Shown here: positions 8,567-16,584 of the stretch, in pieces
How the letters are laid out: each line of letters opens with the position of its first letter
Position numbering within the stretch: position 1 is the first letter of the stretch
Assembly (NCBI GenBank): GCA_017883105.1
Contig: JADGOF010000001.1
Span: 1 to 41,926, forward strand
Source: Acidimicrobiales bacterium
GTDB taxonomy: Bacteria; Actinomycetota; Acidimicrobiia; Acidimicrobiales; RAAP-2
Length of the DNA: 41,926 nucleotides
Direction of reading: 5' to 3'
Position numbers and translations under genes: made by a program
The notes under the pieces: model-generated
Told to the model about the DNA's origin: nothing
What the model saw: the letters and a program-made list of their open reading frames with translations, nothing else
Database searches by the model: none

Positions 8567-8821
8567 TCACACGCAGGACGCCACCGTCTCGGAGGCGACG
8601 ATCTCGTAGGGAATCCCGATCTGGTCGAGCAGTCGGGCCGTGGCGATCCGGTGGTGCGCTCCCGAGCCGCCTGCTCGGGGCAGTGTCGGGATGACGCCTG
8701 CCATGCAGTCGTCACGGATGGCATGGTCCGAACGCCCGAGCAGGGGAGCCACCTGCGATGGTGAGCACACCAGGGGCAGGTCGATTCCTCCGGTAGCGCG
8801 GACGAATAGGGCGGCGTTCAT
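8567..8821 (-). CDS. Excisionase/MerR-like helix-turn-helix protein
   Basis: An 84-aa protein whose core (about residues 20-75) resembles helix-turn-helix excisionase or DNA-binding domains. It has SPSQVAPLLGRSDHAIRDDC as the HTH, followed by a GVIPTLPRAG wing and a HHRIATARLLDQIGIP helix. The start at 8821 was chosen because AGGGG lies 6 nt upstream; a longer frame to 8899 lacks such support. The ATG overlaps the stop of the upstream small gene (ATGA), so the two form a coupled pair. In mobile elements proteins of this type act as recombination directionality factors or transcription regulators; no integrase is in the window, so its partner is unknown. The 261 bp between its end and the abiE promoter hold nothing I recognise. 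Confidence 0.65.
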   Translation of the reverse strand: MNAALFVRATGGIDLPLVCSPSQVAPLLGRSDHAIRDDCMAGVIPTLPRAGGSGAHHRIATARLLDQIGIPYEIVASETVASCV

Positions 8822-9138
8822 GCGGCACCCCTGTCGGTCGGGGTTGACGTTGCCGGTCCGATCGTCGCGTACGGATCCGACTGCCCGCTGGGCTTCCAAG
8901 GTCTCAAGTGCGGACCCGGACGCAGCGCTCCGATTCCGTCGTCCTCGCGACGTGGGACCCGCTGCGTCCGCTGGGCGCGGGAGGAGAGAGGCAGAGGATC
9001 GTCGTCAGCGCCGAGGACGGCGATCGGGGGCTCGTGTGCCGGTGGGCTCTCGAATCCGACAATCGACCCGGGGGCATCCCTGACGGTCGGTCGGTCGGCA
9101 TGGAACTGGTCGGTCGTGAAGGAGTTCATGTCGGCCAC
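8818..9138 (-). CDS. Small hypothetical protein under the iteron-like control region
   Basis: A 106-aa protein of unknown function, polar and proline-rich, with no recognisable domain. Two things support it being real. Its stop overlaps the start of the HTH gene (ATGA). Its 5' leader and first codons also resemble those of the unrelated 243-aa gene at 11626: both read TCATCGTG at the start, preceded by TGAGGGGATCTGTGA upstream on the minus strand. The start may be the GTG at 9138 or the ATG three codons later. The shared leader implies common regulation by whatever binds the TCACAAA repeats just upstream. Confidence 0.5.
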   Translation of the reverse strand: MADMNSFTTDQFHADRPTVRDAPGSIVGFESPPAHEPPIAVLGADDDPLPLSSRAQRTQRVPRREDDGIGALRPGPHLRPWKPSGQSDPYATIGPATSTPTDRGAA

Positions 9139-9148
9139 GATGACGGTC

Positions 9149-9418
9149 GGGGCTCACAGATCCCCTCATCAAATGGCTCACAACCGGAGAAAGTTCGATA
9201 AATCCCGTTCGGCGGCCAAAGTGCCAGGTCGGAGACCCGCCGACTCCGGATGATTACGAAGTCCCAGCTCAAGGGGCTCACAAATCTTGTTGTGAGGGGT
9301 TCGCAACGCGGGAGCTGATCTGGCTCTCCGGACCCACGCTGACGGGGCGCCGCGACGTCGAAGTCGACGTCATGGCAGCTCAGGGGGCTCACAACTCAGT
9401 TTGTGAACCCCTCACAAA
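9149..9418. repeat. Iteron-like repeat cluster I (GGGG-Y-TCACAAA)
   Basis: At least six copies of an 11-12 bp motif, in both orientations, lie at 9149-9160, 9175-9185, 9273-9284, 9384-9394, 9400-9411 (inverted) and 9408-9418. An inverted TTGTGAGGGG at 9290-9299 and a degenerate GGGGTTCGCAAC follow the third copy. The consensus is GGGG(C/T)TCACAAA, sometimes with CCCC in place of GGGG. The cluster sits upstream of the minus-strand small gene and about 370 bp before ssb. It may be a replication origin or operator array. Bases 9419-9786 between the cluster and ssb contain no supported gene. Confidence 0.7.
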
Positions 9419-9786
9419 CGTGTCGGGGCGCGTCGCGGTCGAAGCGGCCACCGCCGATCTCGCCGTGCCGCATTCGGCGGGGAACCACGCCGACGCCGTT
9501 CGGCGCTCGGCGTGAGGGACCTGGTGCGGCATTCCGGTTGGTGGACCCGTTCGACCCTTCAGTTGGTTTCACACCGTTGCCAGCCGTCAAACGTCGCTCC
9601 GGAATACGGCTCGACCCCGGAAGTCGCCGGCACGCCGGCGCCAGGGTCGGCCTTTATGTCCTCGCTCGACCTTCGGCCGCCCCTTGACTGCTGGCTCCGG
9701 CGTGGGCAATCGGCTTCCAGCGATTGATGACGGACCAGGCGGGGCGAGAAGCGCCCCACCCGTCACCAATCACAAGGAGAACAGCC

Positions 9787-10205
9787 ATGACCATCACAAC
9801 CACCACCATCGTGGGCAACCTGACCAGGGACCCGGAGATCCGCTACACCCGGGACGGCCAGGCCACCACGTCCCTGTCGGTGGCCGTCCACCGCAGGTGG
9901 CAGGACTGCACCACCAAGGAGTGGGAGGAGTCCGCCTCGTTCTTCGACGTCGTCTGCTGGCGTGACCTGGCCGAGAACGTGGCCCTCTCAGCCTGACCAA
10001 GGGCGCACGGGTCGTGGTCGCCGGTCGCCTGGAGCAACGGAGCTGGGAGAGCGACGAGGGGGAGAAGCGGTCCAAGGTCGAGATCGTGGCCGACGAGATC
10101 GGTGCCAGCCTCCGGTTCGCCACCGTGGACATCCACAAGGTCCAGCGCGCAGCCATCGCCGACGAGACCGCCGACGAGCCTGCCGACGAGGCGGCGTCCG
10201 CCTGA
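9787..10205 (+). pseudogene. ssb: Single-stranded DNA-binding protein gene with an apparent frameshift
   Basis: The first 69 codons encode a clear SSB OB-fold N-terminus (TIVGNLTRDPEIRYT, then ASFFDVVCWRDLAENVAL) and then hit a stop at 9996. The rest of a normal SSB continues in another frame: SLTKGARVVVAGRLEQRSW, then SKVEIVADEIGASLRFATV, ending at 10205. The shift is within about 9985-9995, and one extra base (or two fewer) would restore a roughly 139-aa protein. A good ribosome-binding site (AAGGAG at 9774-9779) precedes the ATG. Either the gene is broken, the base call is wrong, or the frame is recoded. The second SSB gene downstream could make this copy dispensable. Confidence 0.85.
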
Positions 10206-10212
10206 CCGGACC

Positions 10213-10239
10213 GGAGGGGTCGGGACTCCCGACCCCTCC
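10213..10239 (+). terminator. Strong hairpin after ssb, likely terminator
   Basis: A perfect 12-bp GC-rich stem (GGAGGGGTCGGG / CCCGACCCCTCC) with a 3-nt loop begins 7 nt after the ssb stop codon. The downstream tract is C/T-rich rather than a run of T, so intrinsic termination may be partial. Confidence 0.65.
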
Positions 10240-10331
10240 ACAACCCCCGTTTCTCCACATTTCCCCAGACGTTCCCTTCCGGGCGCCGTTGTGCGACCCA
10301 GTTCTTATGGTGAGCGATCCATCAGCATCCC

Positions 10332-10362
10332 GACCGGGCCGCTCTCTCCGAGTGGCCCGGTC
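10332..10362 (+). other. Leader hairpin upstream of the second ssb gene
   Basis: A 9-bp inverted repeat, GACCGGGCC / GGCCCGGTC, with a 13-nt loop lies about 100 bp before the second SSB start. It could attenuate transcription into ssb2 or mark the end of another transcript. No T-tract follows. Confidence 0.4.
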
Positions 10363-10464
10363 GTCGTCCGTTGGTGCCCTGCTCGCCCCAGCCCAGTGGT
10401 CCGGCGATCGCCGTCTCCCGGGACCCTGCGATTTCCACCAGCAACCCACAAGAAAGGAACAACG

Positions 10465-10815
10465 ATGAACACTGTGACCATCACCGGCCGCTTCACTGCC
10501 GATCCGGAACTGAGGTTCACCTCCGGGACCGGCAAGGCGGTCGCCACAGTCAGGGTGGCCCTCAACGACCAGGGTCGGGACAAGGCGGTCTTCGTCGACC
10601 TCGAGTCCTGGGAGAAGACGGCGGAGTTCATCGCCGAGTACGGCACGAAGGGCCGCCTCTTCGAGGCAACCGCCCGCCTGGCCCTTGACCAGTGGACCGA
10701 CGCCGAGGGGGGACAGCACTCCAAGCACTACCTCGTCACCGGCCCCTACGAATTCCGGTTCCTGGACAAGGCCACCGGCACCGACGAGCCCGAGGCCCCG
10801 GCCGAAGATGTCTGA
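10465..10815 (+). CDS. Single-stranded DNA-binding protein, divergent copy
   Basis: A 116-aa SSB-like OB-fold protein. It opens with VTITGRFTADPELRFTSGTG and has the strand pattern of the family (AVATVRVALND, KAVFVDLESW, RLFEATARLAL, HYLVTGPYEF). It lacks the long flexible tail and DDDIPF-type acidic tip of housekeeping SSB and ends in an acidic PEAPAEDV instead. Mobile elements often carry such an SSB to protect single strands made during transfer or replication. AAAGGA lies 6-7 nt before the ATG. It follows the frameshifted ssb on the same strand and ends at a strong terminator, facing a convergent gene. Confidence 0.82.
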   Translation: MNTVTITGRFTADPELRFTSGTGKAVATVRVALNDQGRDKAVFVDLESWEKTAEFIAEYGTKGRLFEATARLALDQWTDAEGGQHSKHYLVTGPYEFRFLDKATGTDEPEAPAEDV

Positions 10816-10838
10816 TCGGGTGAGTCCAGACCGAAGGA

Positions 10839-10861
10839 GGGGGACCCCATCGGGGTCCCCC
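10839..10861 (+). terminator. Intrinsic terminator between convergent genes
   Basis: A perfect 10-bp stem GGGGGACCCC / GGGGTCCCCC with a 3-nt loop is followed by TCTTCT. It lies 23 bp after ssb2 and 33 bp from the end of the convergent 243-aa gene, and may serve both. Confidence 0.75.
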
Positions 10862-10894
10862 TCTTCTACGTTCCGGCCACAGTTGGCCGGCGGG

Positions 10895-11626
10895 TCAGGC
10901 CACCAGCTGGGTAATGGCGGACCGCCGTTGGCGCCGGAGCTGGGAGACGGGCTCCCCGGCGAGCTCGGACAACTCGGCCATGGTCAGGCCGAGCACACTC
11001 GTGGCGTAGAGCACGGCGGCGTCGGCCGCGGCCAAACCGTCACCGGTCGCCTCGGCGAGGGCATGGGCCAACAGCTCCTCGCCGGACCGATCGCCCCCTG
11101 CTCGGAACACGTCCATGCCTTCGGGGGCCGTGCCTCGCCGGGAGCGGTGGCGCCGCTCAGTCGTCTGGAGGGTCCGGAGTCGGGTTCGGGTCGCAGACAG
11201 CAGGTCGCCGGCGGCGTAGGGGCGCACCGTCCCGGTCCACACGGTGATCTGCTCCCAGAGGCACGAGATGGCGTCGGAAAGGAAGCCGTCGACGTCCTGC
11301 CACGGACCTTCGGAGATGTCGAACCGTTTCACCAGCGCCAGGACGCCGGGAAGGAGTGCCTGGACGATGGCCCGGGGGACGAGCTCGTCGGTCCCGGCCC
11401 TCGCCAGCATGGCGGCGATCACCGTGGCCGCCTCGTTACGGGTGAGGCGACCTGCCGCAGGCGACAGGGCGGCGACCAACCCGGCGAGGTCGTCGGCATC
11501 GAGTCGGGCGATCGCCGGCTCACTGTCGGCCAGGCGCAGATAGGCGGTGCGCGACGGGGGAGCAGTACCGAGGACCTGCCATTCACGTCGGAGCCGTCGG
11601 GTCGTGGGGGTGTCCATGGCCGACAC
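10895..11626 (-). CDS. Sigma-70-like helix-turn-helix protein of the mobile element
   Basis: A 243-aa protein. Its C-terminal part (about residues 195-243) looks like sigma region 4: AADAAVLYATSVLGLTMAELSELAGEPVSQLRRQRRSAITQL. Its middle (about 100-160) has the helical, aromatic and basic character of region 2. It is longer than a minimal ECF factor and has no obvious anti-sigma neighbour. In an element like this it may direct transcription of transfer or replication genes, but that is inference. Its leader carries the same TGAGGGGATCTGTGA block and TCATCGTG start context as the 106-aa gene at 9138, and it is preceded by repeat cluster II, so the two genes are probably co-regulated. Confidence 0.6.
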   Translation of the reverse strand: MSAMDTPTTRRLRREWQVLGTAPPSRTAYLRLADSEPAIARLDADDLAGLVAALSPAAGRLTRNEAATVIAAMLARAGTDELVPRAIVQALLPGVLALVKRFDISEGPWQDVDGFLSDAISCLWEQITVWTGTVRPYAAGDLLSATRTRLRTLQTTERRHRSRRGTAPEGMDVFRAGGDRSGEELLAHALAEATGDGLAAADAAVLYATSVLGLTMAELSELAGEPVSQLRRQRRSAITQLVA

Positions 11627-11637
11627 GATGAACGTGA

Positions 11638-11905
11638 GGGTTCACAGATCCCCTCACAGAACCCCTCATCACCGAAGATTTCCGAATTGAGCGCCGTCGG
11701 CGACGCGATCGTCCGCCGCGGTGGGCGAGCGAGCCAAGAACGGGCATACGCCCAGCCCAGAGGGTTCACAAATTCTGTGGCGGGCCCGATCACAGACTCG
11801 AGGCAGGGTTCACAAGTTCGACGCCTCAACCTGCCGGCGGATGTGCCGGAAACGGCATCGGCGCAGGTGGGAGGGTTCACAAAATCGCCAGGGGGGGTTC
11901 ACAAA
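11638..11905. repeat. Iteron-like repeat cluster II (GGGTTCACAAA)
   Basis: Six copies of the motif seen at 9149-9418 occur at 11638-11648, 11650-11660, 11761-11772, 11806-11816, about 11873-11883 and 11894-11905, mostly in the same orientation. The consensus here is GGGTTCACAAA. The pair at 11638-11660 matches the pair at 9149-9169 nearly base for base. The cluster lies between the sigma-like gene and the mobC-relaxase operon. It could be a replication origin (iterons), part of oriT, or an operator array for a master regulator. Confidence 0.72.
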
Positions 11906-11968
11906 CGGCGAATCACCTCAATCGCGCTCCGTGCCCCTTCCCCTTCGGTGCGAACAATCGCCCGGCAC

Positions 11969-12271
11969 GCCGACCGCCGCCGGACGGCGGCCGGCAATGC
12001 GATGGGCGCCGCGGAACGCTGTGCCTTCGTGCTCACCCAGCTCGGAGAGGACATACGGCCTGGCCACAGCGTCCGTTGTCGCCATGCTTCGACGCAGCTG
12101 AGCGGCTCCACCGAAGTGTTCGTCGCGTCCCGACGCAGGGGAATCGTCGGAAACTTCAGAAGAACGGAAAGCCCGGAGGGCTCGCTCTCCAATTGCCCGT
12201 CGCTCGGACTGCACTCGTTCGCGGGGCTGCGGAAGAGCGGGAGCAAGATGGACGATCCGCTAAGCGGATCG
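11969..12271. other. Candidate origin of transfer (oriT) region
   Basis: Non-coding DNA just upstream of mobC holds two strong inverted repeats. The first is an 11-bp near-perfect arm pair, GCCGACCGCCG / CGGCGGCCGGC, at 11969-11995. The second is a perfect 9-bp pair, CGATCCGCT-A-AGCGGATCG, at 12253-12271. MOBP relaxases nick next to such a repeat, and oriT usually sits directly upstream of the mobC/relaxase genes. The second palindrome is the better candidate because it lies 72 bp before mobC. The nic site cannot be placed by eye. Nothing in 11906-12342 looks coding. Confidence 0.45.
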
Positions 12272-12342
12272 TGGCGGCGTTGCCGTTGGCCCCGGTCAGG
12301 ACCTGTCCCCGAGGTCTCCTCGTGGTCGCTGCGCTGGCGGAA

Positions 12343-12810
12343 ATGAAGCGGTCAGTGACCGACACAGCCGGCGACGGCGTGAGGGTGATCACCGGGAGCG
12401 CGGCTCGGATGAGGCGATCTCCCGGGGGGCGGAGCCGGGTGCTCTTTGTCCGCCTCACCGAGGAGGAAGATCGGCAAATCCGTGACCTAGCCGCGAAGGC
12501 GGGCCTCTCCGGCCAACGGTTCCTCGTCGAGGCCGCACTGTCTGGTTCGGCCGAGAGCGCAGCGACCCTTCGCCAGGCAGCGGTCGAAGCACGGGCCACC
12601 CGGGTCGTCCTGAAGGGTGTGGCGAACAATCTCAACCAGCTGACGAAATGGGCGAACGCCAACCATGCCCTCCCTGCCCATCTCGATCGCCTGTTGGACG
12701 ATCTCGGCCGGGCGGTCATGGCCGTGGAGCAGTCGGCTGCAATGCGCGGCATGGCGGCCGGTGGGGACGTGCCAACGATTGATGCCGGGACTACGGAGGG
12801 GCCGCGATGA
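12343..12810 (+). CDS. mobC: MobC-family relaxosome protein
   Basis: A 155-aa relaxosome accessory protein. MobC proteins bind oriT DNA, help open the strands and extend melting for the relaxase. The N-terminal half has a ribbon-helix-helix-like region (VLFVRLTEEEDRQIRDLAAK, then GLSGQRFLVEAAL). The C-terminal half carries the family hallmark VLKGVANNLNQLTKWAN, with the conserved NNxNQ pattern. The ATG at 12343 was chosen because upstream codons show no coding character; GTG at 12322 is possible. The stop overlaps the relaxase start by 4 bp (ATGA), so the two are translationally coupled. This supports the adjacent upstream DNA as oriT. Confidence 0.85.
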   Translation: MKRSVTDTAGDGVRVITGSAARMRRSPGGRSRVLFVRLTEEEDRQIRDLAAKAGLSGQRFLVEAALSGSAESAATLRQAAVEARATRVVLKGVANNLNQLTKWANANHALPAHLDRLLDDLGRAVMAVEQSAAMRGMAAGGDVPTIDAGTTEGPR

Positions 12811-14321
12811 TCGCCAAAGTCACCCAAGGGGCAAGCGGCCGGGCTCTCCTCCGCTACCTCTTCGGGCCGGGCCGGGCGAACGAGCACACCGATCAGCGGG
12901 TGATCACGTCAGGAATCGTGATGGGAGTGGAGGAGGGGCGGGCCCTGACTGCGGCCGAGATCGCAGACCTGGGTACAGCACTCGAGGCCGCCAATGACTC
13001 CTATCGAACCAATCCCGCCAATGGGCACATCTGGCACCTCTCGCTCTCGCTCCCTTCCACTGATCTCCAACTGACCGACGACCAGTGGGCAGAAATCGCC
13101 CACAAGGCCGTGGAGGCCATCGGATTCGAGCGTGAGGGACTGGAGCCCGCCGCGTGGGTGGCCGTGAGGCACGGAACAAGCTCCACCGGCAACCAACACA
13201 TCCACATAGCGGCGTCGCTTGTCCGGGTTGATGGCAGCAGGGTGGACATCTGGCAGTCCAAGCGGACCCTCTCCCGAATGTGTGCCGAGATCGAGCACGC
13301 CTATGGCTTGACCCTCGTCGAGGGTCGAGAGGGCCGGGGAGTGCCTGGGCTGAGCAGGGCCGAACTGGAGCGGACCGCACGAGAGCAGCGGGCAGAGCCT
13401 CCACGGCTCACCCTGGCCCGCATGGTGCGGGAGGCATCGGTCGCCTCCAAGGGCGAGGCCGAGTTTGTCCGACGGCTCCGAGGGAGTGGGGCCCTCGTGC
13501 GGCCCCGCTTCGAGCCCGGGGGGAAAGAGGCGGTGGTCGGCTACTCGGTGGCACTCAGGATAGGGGATGGTGACAAGCCGATCTGGTTCGGCGGCGGGAA
13601 GCTGGCAAAGGACCTGACGTTGCCCAACCTGCGACAGTTCTGGGAGCAGTCAGGAGGGGAACGGAAGTCAGCGGTCGTCGAATGGGCCGCCACCAGGTCG
13701 GGTTTGCTGGGCAGAGAAGCCGTGCTTGGTGACCCGGAGGACTGGCAACGGGCGGTAGTGGGCATCGAGAGGTCGGTCGGAAGACTGATTGCCGTACCGG
13801 TGTCCGACCTCGCTGCGTGGAGGGGGGCGGCACGAGAAGCCGCCGGGGTGTTTTCCGCTTTGTCGAGACGCTTCGAGGGAGACAGCCCCGGACCGATGGC
13901 GGATGCTGCAGAGGCGTTGGGTCGATCGGCACAGAGCCGACCAGAGGATCCACCGCCGAGCCGGGCGGCTGTTCGTGACTTCCGGGGGATAGCGGCGATC
14001 GTGGCGCAATCCGAACTAGGGAACGACTCTCCGATTGCCTGGGCGATGTTGCTCAGCCAATTGGGAAGAACGCTCGACGCCATCGGTGATGCCCATGCGG
14101 TCCGAGGTGAATCGCAGATGGCGAAGACGCTCGGGGAGCGTCTGTCGGCTGAGATCCTCGAGCTGCACGGACGATTTGAGGCAAGCTCGAGCCAGGGTCT
14201 GCATCCCGGTGAGCAGACGCAGGACGCTCGCGCCGCTGCAACGATGCACGAGATCCCTAAGAGCCAACCCGGACGTCATCGCAGCCGCGGGCAAAACCAA
14301 GCTCGCAGCATCGAGCGCTGA
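12807..14321 (+). CDS. MOBP-type relaxase/mobilization nuclease
   Basis: A 504-aa relaxase. These enzymes nick one strand at oriT, stay covalently attached through a tyrosine, and lead the strand through the type IV channel. The N-terminal domain (about 1-170) shows the family motifs: GHIWHLSLSL around H74/H77, and the metal-binding HxH signature NQHIHIAASLV with H131 and H133. Y66 in DSYRTNP is a candidate nucleophile, although the catalytic tyrosine of this family cannot be fixed by eye. The rest is charged and probably helical and ends in a very basic tail (GRHRSRGQNQARSIER), as is common for type IV substrates. It is coupled to mobC by a 4-bp overlap. The transfer operon lies about 17 kb away, which is unusual spacing and may reflect insertion of the cargo. 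Confidence 0.85.
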   Translation: MIAKVTQGASGRALLRYLFGPGRANEHTDQRVITSGIVMGVEEGRALTAAEIADLGTALEAANDSYRTNPANGHIWHLSLSLPSTDLQLTDDQWAEIAHKAVEAIGFEREGLEPAAWVAVRHGTSSTGNQHIHIAASLVRVDGSRVDIWQSKRTLSRMCAEIEHAYGLTLVEGREGRGVPGLSRAELERTAREQRAEPPRLTLARMVREASVASKGEAEFVRRLRGSGALVRPRFEPGGKEAVVGYSVALRIGDGDKPIWFGGGKLAKDLTLPNLRQFWEQSGGERKSAVVEWAATRSGLLGREAVLGDPEDWQRAVVGIERSVGRLIAVPVSDLAAWRGAAREAAGVFSALSRRFEGDSPGPMADAAEALGRSAQSRPEDPPPSRAAVRDFRGIAAIVAQSELGNDSPIAWAMLLSQLGRTLDAIGDAHAVRGESQMAKTLGERLSAEILELHGRFEASSSQGLHPGEQTQDARAAATMHEIPKSQPGRHRSRGQNQARSIER

Positions 14322-14358
14322 ACGCTGGGGTGCTCCGGCCTTTCGGCCACCGCGTTTA

Positions 14359-14480
14359 GCCCGACGCCGAGGGTGCTTGCGAAACGCGAGCGCACGCGTA
14401 GGTGCCGATATGTGCTGTTCGGTGAGGTCGCAACCATGTTGTACCGCGCCGGAATTCTGTGCGCGCGTTCGTTACCTCCG
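14359..14480. repeat. Dispersed intergenic repeat, copy D (right half degenerate)
   Basis: The left half matches copy C closely (CCGACGCCGAG, GTGCTTGCG, ACGCGA, CACGCGTAGGTGCCG). The right half has drifted, and the central block reads GTGCCGATATGTGCT. It lies between the relaxase gene and the gene at 14676 and accounts for most of that 354-bp gap. A TACGCT hexamer at 14664-14669, 6 nt before the next ATG, looks like a leaderless -10. Confidence 0.55.
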
Positions 14481-14675
14481 GGATGATCTCACTCACGAAC
14501 CCGGATCCGAGCGGGCATCGCTAGAACCGCTTCGTTATGTGAAGGCACGACTTGGTGAGAACGATTGGCATTTGGGGTGACGTTCCAGTTTGGAGCGGGT
14601 CCGCGCGACCGATGGACGGGCAGCAACGAGCCGGACCCGAACCCTTGCGGACGAACTTGTGCCTACGCTTGAGCC

Positions 14676-15611
14676 ATGCGGCTCAACACCGAGGAACGGC
14701 GCCGGCTCCGCCTCATGGAGTGGCTGATCGAACAGGATCCAGGGCTGCAGAGCGTTGGACCGCTCTACGAAGGCCAGCCCCGCTCGTTCGACCTTTCCCG
14801 GGGAGACGTGAAGCACCTCGAGGCGGACGGCTTCGTGACCAGCTATTTTGCCGGCGGCATGCTCGCCCGAGCCGAGGCGACCTCCGACGGCCGTGCCTGG
14901 TTCGACGATATTCGAGTCCATCGGGACAACAAGATCGAGCGGCGGTGGGCTTGCCGAATGGGACTCGTCGAGTGGCTCGACCACGTCGGTGCCGCCTCTG
15001 TGCGCACGCTCGCGGCGCTGGATGGTTTTGGCGGAGACGTGCGCGCCGACTTCTACGGCCAGCCATTCACTGCTGACGAAATGGACGCTGCCGCCGCTTG
15101 GCTTCGGGACAGAGGTCTCATCGATGGCATTTCCGTGGAGGAGCTCCTCGGGCCGGTCAGAGCCCACCTCACGAACGCAGGCCTCGACTGCGTCGAGAAT
15201 TGCGGCGGGGACGTCCGCCGATATGTATCCGAAAGCGAGCGGGCAAGGCTGGAAGGGCCCAACATCAGAATCACCGCCGGGGGACACGTCCAATTTGCTA
15301 CGGGGTCAGGATCCAACCAGCACATCGAGGTCAACGAGGCCGCGGCGCAGATCCGACTGGAGGTCTCTGGGCTGGTCGAAATTCTAAGAGCCTTGGGCGT
15401 CGCCGACGCCGAAGAACTCGAGGCACTCTACGAAGATGCCGTCGTCGGCCTGAGCGGTGGCGAACCCACGGAGGAACCGTTCCATCGATTCTCTGTCCGC
15501 GCACGCAGCCTTGCCGGGAAGACTGGCAACATCGCTGCGACGGCAGCCGTCTCGACCCTCGTGACCACCCTCGTCACCAACGCTCAGCATCTGATCGCGG
15601 GTTTTCACTGA
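14676..15611 (+). CDS. Unrecognised protein with winged-helix-like repeats and a Gly/Gln-rich beta segment
   Basis: A 311-aa protein of unknown function. Residues 1-75 and about 85-165 each look like a winged-helix unit (EERRRLRLMEWL..., then RMGLVEWLDHVGAASV...). Residues about 190-215 (GPNIRITAGGHVQFATGSGS, then NQHIEV) form a glycine-rich beta segment of a kind seen in several actinobacterial hypothetical proteins, often followed by a helical tail as here. The C-terminus (282-311) is a small-residue amphipathic or hydrophobic helix that might touch the membrane. A TACGCT -10 hexamer ends 6 nt before the ATG, so it is probably leaderless. It stands alone, convergent with the 217-aa gene. 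Sensor or effector of a defence function is possible, but this is conjecture. Confidence 0.7.
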   Translation: MRLNTEERRRLRLMEWLIEQDPGLQSVGPLYEGQPRSFDLSRGDVKHLEADGFVTSYFAGGMLARAEATSDGRAWFDDIRVHRDNKIERRWACRMGLVEWLDHVGAASVRTLAALDGFGGDVRADFYGQPFTADEMDAAAAWLRDRGLIDGISVEELLGPVRAHLTNAGLDCVENCGGDVRRYVSESERARLEGPNIRITAGGHVQFATGSGSNQHIEVNEAAAQIRLEVSGLVEILRALGVADAEELEALYEDAVVGLSGGEPTEEPFHRFSVRARSLAGKTGNIAATAAVSTLVTTLVTNAQHLIAGFH

Positions 15612-15703
15612 GCACGATGTCCGGCGACGAAGCCGAGTAGGCAGCCGGTCACGACCGAGGATGATCCGGTCTTCCCCGTACCCGAATGACAGAAAGGGCA
15701 CGC

Positions 15704-16357
15704 TTACCCGAGCCAGTACATATGGTCGATCCCCTTCATGGTGACCGAGATGTTCGATGGGAGGCCAGCCGTGGCGAGCGTCTGATAGGTCGCCAAGTAG
15801 CGGAGCGTGTGTTCGAAATAGACAGAGTTGGCTTTGTCCGCCACCATCGCGGCCCGGAGTGGCTTTGCAGCCGCTGCATAGTCAAGACGGTGAAGTCGTG
15901 CGTGCTCATCCGTGTTGCCGTCGAAGATGGGGACGAGATTCGGTGCGGCGGGCCAAAGAAACTTTGATGCGAAGGACGTCGCCCGGCCTGAGTTCGGGAA
16001 CGCACCTTGGAGAATCGTGACGATCGCCTGGTGGGCGATTACGACCGCGGCCATGGCGGTAGCATTTGGCGTCGCGAACGCGGCCAGAGAAGTGACCACA
16101 TCCGTCACGGTCGACCACTGCGACTGGAGTGCCTTGGCGGCAACGAAGTCGGCATTCGAGCCGATCGTCCGATTGAGTTGGGCCCGGTACACCCCGTGCA
16201 TGAACACGACTCGGAGGTGGATGTCCTCGAACGACCCGGAGCTGTGCGTCCGCACTAGGTTGACCAGCTCGGCGTCGACATGCTGCCAGTCGGTCAGATA
16301 CGACGCCCACGCCGACTGGTAACGCTGAGCGAGTGTGGGCTTGGCGAGTTGCGTCAC
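15704..16357 (-). CDS. Unrecognised 217-aa protein with SFASKFL-PxxxPIFD motif
   Basis: A protein I cannot name. The GTG at 16357 was chosen because GGGAGG lies 6-7 nt upstream; a longer frame to 16576 exists but its extra residues look non-coding. The protein is mostly helical. The segment TSFASKFLWPAAPNLVPIFD (about residues 139-158) resembles the SKxLxFxxPxxxPIxD signature I associate with several families of hypothetical proteins, some related to helix-hairpin-helix glycosylase folds, so DNA binding is possible. It lies downstream of the helicase gene on the same strand but 398 bp away, with repeat copy E in between, so it probably has its own promoter. Confidence 0.68.
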   Translation of the reverse strand: MTQLAKPTLAQRYQSAWASYLTDWQHVDAELVNLVRTHSSGSFEDIHLRVVFMHGVYRAQLNRTIGSNADFVAAKALQSQWSTVTDVVTSLAAFATPNATAMAAVVIAHQAIVTILQGAFPNSGRATSFASKFLWPAAPNLVPIFDGNTDEHARLHRLDYAAAAKPLRAAMVADKANSVYFEHTLRYLATYQTLATAGLPSNISVTMKGIDHMYWLG

Positions 16358-16584
16358 GAATCGCCTCCCATCGAAGCTACGGCCAGCACTCGGCATTCGT
16401 GGATCTGGTTTGGGGGTTAGTACGAAGGTCGTGGGAATCCGCCCACATCGTATGGAGTCTCGCGGTCCACGGCCACCGGGGCCTCCCTGACGCCTCCGCG
16501 GCGAAGGCGGCGACGCTCCCGAATACCGAGACACGCGGGAGAAGGTCAACGGACGGATTGAGTCAGGCGTATCCAAGATGACCC

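Noticed and set aside
9149..11905. CRISPR array as an explanation of the TCACAAA repeats
   Set aside because: Units are only 11-12 bp, spacing is irregular, orientations are mixed and there are no cas genes.
10685..12346. 553-codon plus-strand open frame across ssb2, the sigma-like gene and the repeats
   Set aside because: It crosses a terminator and both strands' coding regions; the translation is low complexity without domains.
14535..15293. 252-codon minus-strand frame opposite the 311-aa gene
   Set aside because: The plus-strand protein has helical repeats, a -10 element and a clean start; the minus frame is its antisense shadow.
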